A DNA stretch of 64,000 nucleotides from assembly GCA_020637815.1 (NCBI GenBank), contig JACKJS010000001.1:1240001-1304000 (forward strand), read 5' to 3'. A model generated the notes under the pieces. The model made no database searches and was not told the origin of the DNA. It was given only the letters and a program-made list of their open reading frames with translations. Positions 50,467 through 58,731 of this stretch are shown piece by piece. How positions within the stretch are numbered: the first letter of the stretch is position 1; the number at the start of each line of letters is the position of its first letter. The position numbers and the translations under genes were made by a program. The DNA is from Hyphomicrobiaceae bacterium (GTDB taxonomy: Bacteria > Pseudomonadota > Alphaproteobacteria > Rhizobiales > Methyloligellaceae).

Positions 50467-52502
50467 GCGGCGGGCTCCGGTGCGGGTTGGCCGGCGAAAC
50501 CGGGTTCGCCCTCCATTGCGTTCTTCGGCGCCTTGGCGAGCTGAGCGAAGCGCGCGTCCTCGATGGCTTTCACCTCGCTCGCGGGCATCACGAATTCATC
50601 GTCGTCATTGCTCGCGCGGACGATGATCGCAGCGCCGATCACCGCCAGCGATAGAAGCGCGAGCCACCAGATCCACCAGATCATGGCGAATCCGAACGCA
50701 AAACCAGCGGCCCCGATGACGGCGCCGGCAAAGGTGTTCTTCGGCATGACGATGTCTTCGTATTTTTCGGGGCGCTGGTAGGCGACACCACGCTGCTTCA
50801 TGTCCCACCAGGCATCGCGGCACTCGACCTTGGGCAGCACGGCGAAATTATAGGGCGCGGCCGGCGACGACGTCGCCCATTCGAGCGAGCGGCCGTTCCA
50901 GGGATCGCCGGTGAGGTCCAGCGCCTCCTTCCGGTCACGGATGCTGACCCAAAGCTGCACGCCAAGACAGATCATGCCGAGCAAGATGATGAACGCGCCG
51001 AACGCGGCGACGATCAGATGCGGCTGCCAGGCCGCGATCTCGTAATGCTCCATGCGGCGCGGCATGCCGAGCAGGCCCAGCACATAGAGCGGCATGAAGG
51101 CGACGTAGAATCCGACGATCCAGCACCAGAAGGCGCGCGTGCCCCATTTTTCGTTGAGCTTGAATCCGAACGCTTTGGGGAACCAGAACATGTAGCCCGC
51201 GAGATAGCCGAACAGCACGCCCGGAATGATCATGTTGTGGAAATGCGCGATCAGGAACGTGGTGTTATGCATCAAATAGTCGATGGGCGGCAGCGCAAGC
51301 AGAACGCCGGACAAACCGCCGATGACGAAGGTCACGAGGAATCCGATCGTGAACAGCAGCGGCGGTTTGAAGACGATGCGTCCGCGATACATGGTCAGCA
51401 GCCAATCGAACACCTTCACGCCGGTGGGCACCGCGATGATCGTCGTCATCGTCCCGAAGAACGAGTTCACGCGCGCGCTCGATCCCATGGTGAAGAAGTG
51501 GTGCAGCCACACGGTGAAGGACAGAAGTCCGATGGCCATGGTCGCCAGAACCAGCGAGATGTAGCCGAATAGGCGCTTCTGGCTGAAGACCGCGACGACC
51601 TCGGAGAACACGCCGAACGCGGGCAGGATGAGGATGTAGACCTCCGGATGGCCCCACAACCAAAATAGGTTGATGTAGTTCATCATGTTTCCGCCCATGC
51701 CGTTCGTGAAGAAGTGCATGCCGAGCGTCCGGTCGAGCGCGAGCATCGCGCAGGCGACCGTCAGGGCGGGGAACGCGAAGATTATCAAGACCGAGGTAAT
51801 GAACACGGTCCAGGTGAAGAGCGGCATGCGGAACATCGTCATGCCGGGCGCGCGGCACTTGATGATCGTCACCAGGAAATTGATGCCCGTCATGGTCGAG
51901 CCGAAACCCGATATGAGCACCGCCCAGATCCAATAGTCGACGCCGACGCCCGGCGTGAATTCCAAACCCGAATACGGCGGATAGCCGGTCCAGCCCGCGG
52001 TGGAGAATTTGCCGATCACCAGCGAAATGAGAACGAGCGCGGCGCCCGCCGTGGAGAGCCACAGGCTGACCGCGTTCATGAAGGGAAAGGCCACGTCCCG
52101 CGAACCGATCTGCTGCGGCATGATCAAATTGATCAGACCCGACAGGAACGGCATCGCCATGAAGAAAATCATGATCGTGCCATGGGATGAGAAGATCTGA
52201 TCAAAATGGCCGGGCGGCAAATAACCGTCGCTATTGAGGGCGATCGCCTGCTGGCTGCGCATCATGGCGGCGTCGACGAAGCCGCGCACCAGCATCACCA
52301 AGGCGAGCATGATGTACATGATGCCGATCTTCTTGTGATCGACGCTCGACAGCCATTGAAACACCACCAAGCGCCACGCGCCGAAATAGGTGATGACGGC
52401 GGCGACCGACAACGCGCCGAGCACGGTGACGGCGGCACCGGACGCTGCGATGGCGCTGTAGAACGGCAGGGACTCGATTGTCAGTCGTCCGAAGATATCC
52501 AC
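50463..52502 (-). CDS. cyoB: Cytochrome bo3 quinol oxidase subunit I
   Basis: A 679-residue subunit from GTG at 52502 (AGGA just upstream; starts VDIFGRLTIESLPF). It begins 5 bases after the cyoA stop; a reading back to 52706 would run into cyoA. WGHPEVYILILPAFGVFSE holds the CuB His, cross-linked Tyr and D-channel Glu; FTVWLHHFFTMG supplies two CuB His; HFHNMIIPG the heme ligands. It oxidises ubiquinol with O2 and pumps protons. Heme O would be supplied by CtaB. Confidence 0.96.
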   Translation of the reverse strand: MDIFGRLTIESLPFYSAIAASGAAVTVLGALSVAAVITYFGAWRLVVFQWLSSVDHKKIGIMYIMLALVMLVRGFVDAAMMRSQQAIALNSDGYLPPGHFDQIFSSHGTIMIFFMAMPFLSGLINLIMPQQIGSRDVAFPFMNAVSLWLSTAGAALVLISLVIGKFSTAGWTGYPPYSGLEFTPGVGVDYWIWAVLISGFGSTMTGINFLVTIIKCRAPGMTMFRMPLFTWTVFITSVLIIFAFPALTVACAMLALDRTLGMHFFTNGMGGNMMNYINLFWLWGHPEVYILILPAFGVFSEVVAVFSQKRLFGYISLVLATMAIGLLSFTVWLHHFFTMGSSARVNSFFGTMTTIIAVPTGVKVFDWLLTMYRGRIVFKPPLLFTIGFLVTFVIGGLSGVLLALPPIDYLMHNTTFLIAHFHNMIIPGVLFGYLAGYMFWFPKAFGFKLNEKWGTRAFWCWIVGFYVAFMPLYVLGLLGMPRRMEHYEIAAWQPHLIVAAFGAFIILLGMICLGVQLWVSIRDRKEALDLTGDPWNGRSLEWATSSPAAPYNFAVLPKVECRDAWWDMKQRGVAYQRPEKYEDIVMPKNTFAGAVIGAAGFAFGFAMIWWIWWLALLSLAVIGAAIIVRASNDDDEFVMPASEVKAIEDARFAQLAKAPKNAMEGEPGFAGQPAPEPAA

Positions 52503-52507
52503 TGGTC

Positions 52508-53428
52508 CTAATCCGTCGTTCCGGCGTTCACATGATGAGGCGCGCGGTCCGAATCGCCGTGCGAATATTTGGCGATGATCTTGTCGAAGAGGCCCGGCTC
52601 GACGCCCGAAAAATACGTCACGGGAACTTTTTGACTTGGCTTCGCCAGCGCATCGTAAGCTGTCGCGTCCAGCGCCTTCCTCGATTGCTTCACTTTTTCC
52701 ACCCACGCATCGAAGTCCGCCGGCGGCTGCGCGAGAGTCCGGAATTGCTGATCGGCGAAGCCGCGCCCGCTATATTGGACGTTCCGGCCCCAGAACGTGC
52801 CGGTCTTGTCCGCGAGCAGGTTCAGCCGGGTCTGCATACCGGCCATGGCGTAGATCTGGCCGCCGAGTGCCGGGATCACGAGGGAGTTCATTGCCGTGTC
52901 GGACGTGATCGCGATGCTGACAGGCGTGTTCACGGGCATCGCCAGTTCATTGACGACGGCGATGTTCTGCTCAGGATAGACGAACAGCCATTTCCAATCC
53001 TGCGCGATGGCCTGCACCTGGAGCGGCTTCACGCTCGGATCGATCTCCTTGTACGGATCGAGCTGGTAGGTGTAGTGCCACAGATGGAGGCTTAGCCAGA
53101 CGATGATGGCGGCCGGCACCCCCCAAACGATAATCTCCAATGGCCAATAGAAATCGAAATTCGGTGTGTAGCGCGCCTTGCGATTGGTGCCGCGATAGCG
53201 CCGCGTGAAGATCGCGGCCATGACGAAGACCGGCACGATCACGATCATCATGATCGCGACGGCTTTGAAGAGAAGATCGCGCTGCGCCAGACTGATCGGC
53301 CCGCTTGGGGACAGCACTGGCCCGTCAAGAACCGAGCAGCCGCCGCACAACACAGCCGCGGCCGCGGCGGCAAGGATGGTAGACGCGCAGGACTGCCATC
53401 GAAGGGCACGCGCGTTCTTGACTGTCAT
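52508..53428 (-). CDS. cyoA: Cytochrome bo3 quinol oxidase subunit II
   Basis: A 306-residue lipoprotein starting at 53428: signal ending LCGGC (lipidated Cys), two membrane helices (LLFKAVAIMMIVIVPVFVMAA and LEIIVWGVPAAIIVWLSL), then a cupredoxin domain with none of the CuA ligands (no C-x3-C), as expected of a quinol oxidase. QAIAQDWKWLFVYPEQ and SRGFADQQFRT-type blocks are typical of CyoA. An alternative ATG at 53449 has no better site. Confidence 0.95.
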   Translation of the reverse strand: MTVKNARALRWQSCASTILAAAAAAVLCGGCSVLDGPVLSPSGPISLAQRDLLFKAVAIMMIVIVPVFVMAAIFTRRYRGTNRKARYTPNFDFYWPLEIIVWGVPAAIIVWLSLHLWHYTYQLDPYKEIDPSVKPLQVQAIAQDWKWLFVYPEQNIAVVNELAMPVNTPVSIAITSDTAMNSLVIPALGGQIYAMAGMQTRLNLLADKTGTFWGRNVQYSGRGFADQQFRTLAQPPADFDAWVEKVKQSRKALDATAYDALAKPSQKVPVTYFSGVEPGLFDKIIAKYSHGDSDRAPHHVNAGTTD

Positions 53429-53522
53429 GTCTTCGCGGCTTCGATTCATAGGCAAGGTGGTTCGATGACGTACGACCGTAGTCGCTCGCGACCGATATTG
53501 CGAGTTTAGATGACGCTCGGTG

Positions 53523-53533
53523 CACAACTTGTG
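53523..53533. promoter_or_regulatory. Short palindrome in the cyo upstream region
   Basis: CACAACTTGTG, 11 bp with 5-bp arms, about 95 bases before cyoA in the 144-base gap that must hold the cyo promoter. Possibly a regulator half-site pair; not a recognised FNR box. Confidence 0.25.
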
Positions 53534-53572
53534 ACAATCGAGTCATGGTAGCAAAGAGCTTCACCGATCCGT

Positions 53573-54304
53573 CTACCGCCAATCGCCGCACACCGCATTG
53601 ACGAGTGCAAGACATGCGACGGCGGCGGTGTCGGCGCGCATGACGCGCGGCCCGAGCGAGACCGGCAACACAAAGTCGCGTCTCAACAACATTTCGCGCT
53701 CTTCGGGATCGAATCCCCCTTCCGGCCCAATCAAAACGGCGTGCGGATGGGACGCGTGCGGCGCCAAGGCCTCGAGCGGCGATGACACGGCCGCGCTCTC
53801 ATCGGCGAAGATGAGAAGCCTCTCCTCGTCCCAGCTCGCGAGCACATCTTCAAGATTTTGGGGCGCCCTCACCTCCGGTACGCGCAAAATGCCGCACTGC
53901 TCCGCGGCCTCGATCGCATTGGCTTCGAGACGTTCGACCTTCACACGTTCGGCGATGGTCCGCCGCGTAACGACCGGGCGCAGAACGCTCGCCCCCATCT
54001 CCGTCGCCTTCTGCGCCATGTAGTCGACCCGCGCACGCTTGATGGGTGCGAAGAGATAGTGGAGGTCGGGTCCGGTCTCTTGCAGCCGCGTTTGGTGCTC
54101 GACCAAGAGGGACATGTCTCTCTTGCCGATCGCTGTCACACGCGCGCACCATTCTCCGTCCACACCGTTGAAGACGAGGACTTGGGCGCCGGCCTTCAAT
54201 CGAAGCACGTTTGCGAGGTAATGCGCCTGGTCCCGGTTCAGCACGATATCGGCGTCCGTGGACAACGGGGACTTGACGAAGAGCCGTGGCAGTTTAGAGG
54301 GCAT
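53573..54304 (-). CDS. rsmE: 16S rRNA (uracil-1498-N3) methyltransferase
   Basis: A 243-residue SPOUT methyltransferase starting ATG at 54304 (MPSKLPRLFVKSPL). The PUA-like N-terminal domain (HYLANVLRLKAGAQVLVFNG) is followed by the knotted SPOUT domain with LIGPEGGFDPEE and LGPRVMRADTAAVACLALVNA. It methylates U1498 in the small subunit decoding region. It is divergent from ubiA with only 38 bases between the starts. Confidence 0.95.
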   Translation of the reverse strand: MPSKLPRLFVKSPLSTDADIVLNRDQAHYLANVLRLKAGAQVLVFNGVDGEWCARVTAIGKRDMSLLVEHQTRLQETGPDLHYLFAPIKRARVDYMAQKATEMGASVLRPVVTRRTIAERVKVERLEANAIEAAEQCGILRVPEVRAPQNLEDVLASWDEERLLIFADESAAVSSPLEALAPHASHPHAVLIGPEGGFDPEEREMLLRRDFVLPVSLGPRVMRADTAAVACLALVNAVCGDWR

Positions 54305-54342
54305 GGGCAACACACGACTGAGCGAGCAAAACGGCAGGACAC

Positions 54343-55311
54343 ATGCCACGTCCAGAGGTTGAAGGCAAAGCCGGCAGCGTTTCCGATGCGCCCGTGGCCG
54401 ACGCTCCTATGCAGAACTGGGCTGACCGCTACGCGCCGGCCTGGATCCTGCCCTATTTGCGGCTCGCGCGGGCGGACCGGCCAATCGGCTTCTACCTCTT
54501 GGCCCTGCCCTGCTTCTGGTCCGTGGCGCTGGCCGGACTCCATGCGGGGGCAGCCTATCCCGACCCCTGGCTGCTCGTCCTGTTCGCCGTCGGCGCCATC
54601 GTCATGCGCGGGGCGGGCTGCACTTACAACGACATTGTCGACCGGGACATCGATGCGCGGGTCGCGCGCACGCGTTCCCGGCCCCTGCCGAGCGGCCAGG
54701 TCTCCCTCAAGGCGGCGCTCGCCTTCATGGTTGGCCAATGCCTCGTGGGCTTGGCCGTGCTTCTCAGCCTCAACACGTTCTCCGTCTGGCTCGGCTTCGG
54801 GGTCGTGCCGATCGTGGCGCTGTATCCTTTCGTGAAGCGGATCAGCCATTGGCCGCAAGCTGTCCTCGGCCTGGCCTTCAACTGGGGCGCGCTGATGGGC
54901 TGGGCGGCGGTCCTCGGGCGGCTCGATTGGGCCCCGGCGGTGCTCTATGTGGGCGCCGTCGCCTGGACGATCGGCTACGACACGATTTACGCGCACCAGG
55001 ACCGCGAAGACGACGCCTTAATCGGCATGAAGTCGACCGCGCTCCGCTTCGGACGCGACACGAAAATCTGGCTGAGTGGGTTCTATGCAATCACGATCTG
55101 CGCCATGGGCTTGGCGGGCGGTCTCGCCGGCGCCGGTCCCGTGTTCTTTGCGGGTCTCGCACTCGCTTGCGGACAGTTGTTGTGGCAGATCACCACCCTC
55201 GATATTGACGATGCAGAGAACTGTCTCGCTCGTTTTCGCTCCAATCGAGACTTTGGTTTGATTGTTTTTTTCGCAATTCTGGCGGATATGGCGCTTGCAT
55301 CTGCGCTCTAG
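54343..55311 (+). CDS. ubiA: 4-hydroxybenzoate polyprenyltransferase
   Basis: A 322-residue UbiA-family membrane enzyme attaching the polyprenyl tail to 4-hydroxybenzoate in ubiquinone synthesis. First Asp motif NDIVDRDID, second YDTIYAHQDREDD; seven to nine helices. The N-terminal ~35 residues are a soluble extension. It uses the product of the prenyl synthase at 2262. Confidence 0.95.
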   Translation: MPRPEVEGKAGSVSDAPVADAPMQNWADRYAPAWILPYLRLARADRPIGFYLLALPCFWSVALAGLHAGAAYPDPWLLVLFAVGAIVMRGAGCTYNDIVDRDIDARVARTRSRPLPSGQVSLKAALAFMVGQCLVGLAVLLSLNTFSVWLGFGVVPIVALYPFVKRISHWPQAVLGLAFNWGALMGWAAVLGRLDWAPAVLYVGAVAWTIGYDTIYAHQDREDDALIGMKSTALRFGRDTKIWLSGFYAITICAMGLAGGLAGAGPVFFAGLALACGQLLWQITTLDIDDAENCLARFRSNRDFGLIVFFAILADMALASAL

Positions 55312-55390
55312 AAGTCCGATTTGTCGGGTTAGGACGATCTGGTCCGAGAAATGCAAGGGCGACTCACGTAAGCTTCTTCCGCAATGCAAG

Positions 55391-55422
55391 CGGGCCCCGG
55401 TGCGTATCGCATCCGAGGCCCG
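55391..55422. terminator. Compound hairpin after ubiA
   Basis: CGGGCC (55391-55396) pairs with GGCCCG (55417-55422); inside, GGTGCG pairs with CGCA-t-CC around TAT. It stands alone in the 261-base gap after ubiA and has no T-tract. It may end the ubiA transcript or be part of a small RNA. The gap also holds a weak 64-codon ORF on the - strand (55329-55523), which I do not call. Confidence 0.4.
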
Positions 55423-55572
55423 TGTGACGCCTTGCTGTTAGCTTCCTTGTTGGCCGCCTTGAGGTAGCCTTGATTGCCGTGATGGTGCCACGGAAGACTT
55501 CCCGGACGCTTAATGGACGTCATTAACGACCGGTAGCTTCCAGCATGGTTTAGAGAGTGTTCCTACTGCCAA

Positions 55573-56397
55573 ATGACTGCGATTAATCCCGAAAAATATT
55601 CCGAGCCTTTGCATTCCCGCGAAGACGATTTTGAAATTTTGCAAAGCGCGGTCCGCGATGCCGGGGCCCTGGCCAGCAGCTATTTCCGCACCTCTCCCAA
55701 GGCTTTCAAGAAAGCCGACGGCTCGCAGGTCAGCGAGGCGGATTTGGCGGTGGATGCGGCCTTGAAGCTCGATCTGACCACGCGGCGCAAGGACTATGGC
55801 TGGCTCTCCGAAGAGAGCCCCGACGACCGCTCGCGCTTCAAGCACTCGCGCGTGTGGATGATCGATCCCATCGATGGGACCGGTGCCTTCCTGCACGAGT
55901 TACCCGAGTGGACAATCTCGGCCGCTTTGGTCGAGGACGGCGTTCCCGTGGTTGGCGTGGTCTACAATCCTTCGACGAACGAGTTTTTCCACGCCATTCG
56001 CGGCGCCGGAGCCTTCTTGAACGACGAGCCGATCCATACGAGCAACCAGTCGACGCTCGAAGGCGCCAAGATGATTGCCAGCGGCGGTCTTTTCAAAAAG
56101 AAGATCTGGGAAAAGCCTTGGCCAAACGTGACCGCGCAGTGGATCAATTCCGTTGCCTACCGCCTGGCGCTGGTCGCTTGCGGGCGCGGCGACGCCACCA
56201 TCTCGCTCACGCCGAAAGCCGAGTGGGATTTGGCAGCCTCGGCCGTGATCATGGAAGAAGCAGGCGGCATCATCACCGACCATCTGGGGAACCCGCATAT
56301 CTACAACCGTGAGGACCCGAAATTCCCGAGCCTCGTCTCGAGCGGGTTGGCCCTGCACCCTGCCCTGATCGAGCGGACCAGCCTCGTGGACGTCTAG
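55573..56397 (+). CDS. 3'(2'),5'-bisphosphate nucleotidase / inositol monophosphatase family (CysQ-like)
   Basis: A 274-residue Mg2+-dependent phosphatase: WLSEESPDD (first metal Glu), IDPIDGTGAFLH (second metal site) and AEWDLAASAVIMEEAGG (C-terminal Asp). The IMPase/FBPase superfamily covers inositol phosphate, PAP and fructose-bisphosphate hydrolysis; the length and SEESPDD block fit CysQ-like proteins, but substrate is not certain. Heads the run leading to lipid A and Kdo genes. Confidence 0.9.
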   Translation: MTAINPEKYSEPLHSREDDFEILQSAVRDAGALASSYFRTSPKAFKKADGSQVSEADLAVDAALKLDLTTRRKDYGWLSEESPDDRSRFKHSRVWMIDPIDGTGAFLHELPEWTISAALVEDGVPVVGVVYNPSTNEFFHAIRGAGAFLNDEPIHTSNQSTLEGAKMIASGGLFKKKIWEKPWPNVTAQWINSVAYRLALVACGRGDATISLTPKAEWDLAASAVIMEEAGGIITDHLGNPHIYNREDPKFPSLVSSGLALHPALIERTSLVDV

Positions 56398-56448
56398 GGC
56401 ACAATTCGGCACATTGCCCGGCAAGTGAACGACGGAGGGGGCGCGAGT

Positions 56449-56706
56449 ATGGCCGCGAAAAACGGCGCACCGGAAGCGAATGATGGTGGCAAGCAGCTGC
56501 TTCACCTCGTGTTTGGGGGAACGCTGACCAAGCTCGACAAGGTCCATTTCGACGATCTGAGCCAGCTGGATATCGTCGGCATCTATCCCAACTACGCCGC
56601 CGCCTACGACGCTTGGAAGGACGCGGCACAGCGTTCGGTGGACGATGCCCATATGCGCTACTTTATCGTGCATCTGCACCGTCTCCTCGACCCGGAGGCG
56701 GCATAA
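56449..56706 (+). CDS. DUF4170 domain protein
   Basis: An 85-residue protein with GGAGGGGG about 10 bases before the ATG at 56449. LLHLVFGGTLTKLDKVHFDDLSQLDIVGIYPNYAAAYDAW and MRYFIVHLHRLLDPE are the DUF4170 blocks. Small alphaproteobacterial family of unknown function, regularly found here between the CysQ-like and waaA-lpxK genes. Confidence 0.9.
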   Translation: MAAKNGAPEANDGGKQLLHLVFGGTLTKLDKVHFDDLSQLDIVGIYPNYAAAYDAWKDAAQRSVDDAHMRYFIVHLHRLLDPEAA

Positions 56707-56856
56707 CGCGCGTCGTACACATTCTGGACCCGCGCCGTTCTTCCACACTGGTCTCGAACGGCTTTTCGCCTTAATGGTCGGCGGACTCCCGTGCTAGACA
56801 GGGGAACCAAGGGACGCGGCGGCGCACGCCGCGCCTTGCAGAAATCGGGATAACCC

Positions 56857-58719
56857 TTGAAAGACAACGTCTTCATAGATGCCCGCGTGGCCACTCGGGA
56901 GACCGACGACCTCACGCACCGGCGGTTCAACGCGTCGCAGATCGTCAAACGGATTTGGCGGGAGCATCTGCGCCCTCACAAAGCGCTGCTGGCTTGCGGC
57001 GCAGTGGCGATGCTGCTGACGGCCGCGACGACGGGCGCTATTCCGTTCATAATTCAGCGCACCGCAGACGACATCTTCGTCAACAAGGACGCGAGTCTAG
57101 TGACGTGGATTACGGTTGCGATCGTCGTGATCACCGTGATCAAGGCGATTTCGGAATATGTGGCCGATGTGACGGTAGGCTATCTTGGCCACCGCTTTAT
57201 CGCGGACTTGCGCCTGCAAATGTTCCGGAAGCTGGCCGAAGCCGATCTCGGTTGGATTCAGACGGTGCATTCAGGCCGTATTCTTTCCGGTTTCCTCAAT
57301 GACGCCACGCTGATCCGCGCCACAGCGAGCCGCACCATCGTGACGCTCTGCGAGAACGCCTTCAAGGTCGTGATCCTCGTGGGCTCCATGTTCTACATGG
57401 CGCCGCGGCTGTCGATGCTGGTGCTGATCTTCATGCCCTTTGCATGGTTCATGCTGTCCCGGCAGCGCCGGAAGATGCGCAAATCGACGACCAAGTCCCT
57501 TCAGGAGACCGGCGATCTCTCCGCTTTGGTGAGCCAGACGCTCCAGGGGATGCGCGTCGTCCGCGCCTACAAGCAGGAAGCTCAGGAAGAAGAGCGAGCC
57601 GCCGCCGCCATCAATCGGGCGCTGGAATACACCATGCGCGGCATGCGCGCCCGGGCGATGTCGAGCCCTGCCATGGAGCTTATCGTCGGCTTTGGATTTG
57701 CCGCTGCCGTTTACGTCGCCGGAATCGACGGCGTGCGGGGCGATGCCACGCTTGGCCATTTCATGGGCTTCACCACGGCGGCGCTGCTGATCTACGGACC
57801 GCTGAAGAGCCTCGCGACACTCCAAACGCAGTTGCAGGAAGGTGTGGCCGCCGCGAGCCGGGTCTTCGGCATCATCGACCGGGAGAGCAAACTAGTCGAG
57901 GCGGAGAACGCCAAGCCGCTGGAGCTCACCAAGGGCGAGGTCGCCTTCAAAGACGTCGGCTTCCACTACGATCCAGAGAATATCGTCCTGAGGAGCGTGA
58001 CGCTGACTGTGCCGCCGGGAAAGACGGTCGCGCTTGTCGGCCCATCCGGCTCAGGCAAGAGCACGCTCGTCAACCTGGCGCTGCGATTCTTCGATCCGCA
58101 GGAGGGCGCGGTTCTGATCGACGGTCAGGACATCAAGGACGTCACGGTATCGTCCTTGCGCGAAGCGATCGGACTCGTCACGCAAGACCCGGTTCTGTTC
58201 GACGACACGATCCGCGCCAACATCGCCTACGGCGCCAAGCCACTCGTCGAGGAGGAGGTCGTCGCGGCGGCCAAGGCGGCGGCGGCACACGATTTTATCG
58301 TGGCTCTGCCGCGCGGCTACGACACGCGTGTCGGCGAGGCCGGCGCGCTGCTTTCCGGCGGCGAGCGGCAACGCATCGCGATCGCGCGCGCGATCTACAA
58401 GGACGCGCCGATCCTGATGCTCGACGAGCCCACGAGCTCGCTCGACTCCGAGTCGGAGGCCAAGGTCCAGGCGGCGCTTGAAAAGCTGATGCAGGGGCGT
58501 TCCGTGCTGATGATCGCGCATCGGCTCTCCACCGTGAAGAAGGCCGATGTGATTTGCGTCCTCGACAAAGGCCGCATCGTCGAGGTTGGCCGTCACGACG
58601 AGCTCGTATCCAAGGGCGGTCTCTATACGCGCCTCCACCGCAATCAGTTCGGCATTTCCGGCGGCTTCGAACCGGCGCCGTCCGGCGAGGAGCGCGCCGT
58701 CGCCGTTCCCGGCGAATAG
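56857..58719 (+). CDS. msbA: ABC exporter, MsbA-like (permease plus ATPase)
   Basis: A 620-residue half-transporter starting TTG at 56857 (GGGA upstream). Six membrane helices span residues about 40-320; the ATPase domain has Walker A GPSGSGKST (395-403), LSGGERQRIAIARAI (about 500) and Walker B ILMLDEPTSSLD with the H-loop IAHRLST. Next to the Kdo and lipid A genes it is most likely the lipid A flippase, but alphaproteobacterial exporters of this type are diverse and the symbol is tentative. Confidence 0.85.
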   Translation: MKDNVFIDARVATRETDDLTHRRFNASQIVKRIWREHLRPHKALLACGAVAMLLTAATTGAIPFIIQRTADDIFVNKDASLVTWITVAIVVITVIKAISEYVADVTVGYLGHRFIADLRLQMFRKLAEADLGWIQTVHSGRILSGFLNDATLIRATASRTIVTLCENAFKVVILVGSMFYMAPRLSMLVLIFMPFAWFMLSRQRRKMRKSTTKSLQETGDLSALVSQTLQGMRVVRAYKQEAQEEERAAAAINRALEYTMRGMRARAMSSPAMELIVGFGFAAAVYVAGIDGVRGDATLGHFMGFTTAALLIYGPLKSLATLQTQLQEGVAAASRVFGIIDRESKLVEAENAKPLELTKGEVAFKDVGFHYDPENIVLRSVTLTVPPGKTVALVGPSGSGKSTLVNLALRFFDPQEGAVLIDGQDIKDVTVSSLREAIGLVTQDPVLFDDTIRANIAYGAKPLVEEEVVAAAKAAAAHDFIVALPRGYDTRVGEAGALLSGGERQRIAIARAIYKDAPILMLDEPTSSLDSESEAKVQAALEKLMQGRSVLMIAHRLSTVKKADVICVLDKGRIVEVGRHDELVSKGGLYTRLHRNQFGISGGFEPAPSGEERAVAVPGE

Positions 58720-58731
58720 AGAACCCGTCCG

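Noticed and set aside
52503..52706. An N-terminal extension of cyoB back to 52706
   Set aside because: It would overlap about 200 bases of cyoA, is polar and unlike CyoB; GTG at 52502 has a ribosome binding site and the normal start of the protein.
55329..55523. A 64-codon - strand ORF in the gap after ubiA
   Set aside because: It spans a strong hairpin, lacks a good ribosome binding site and its second half looks like random sequence.
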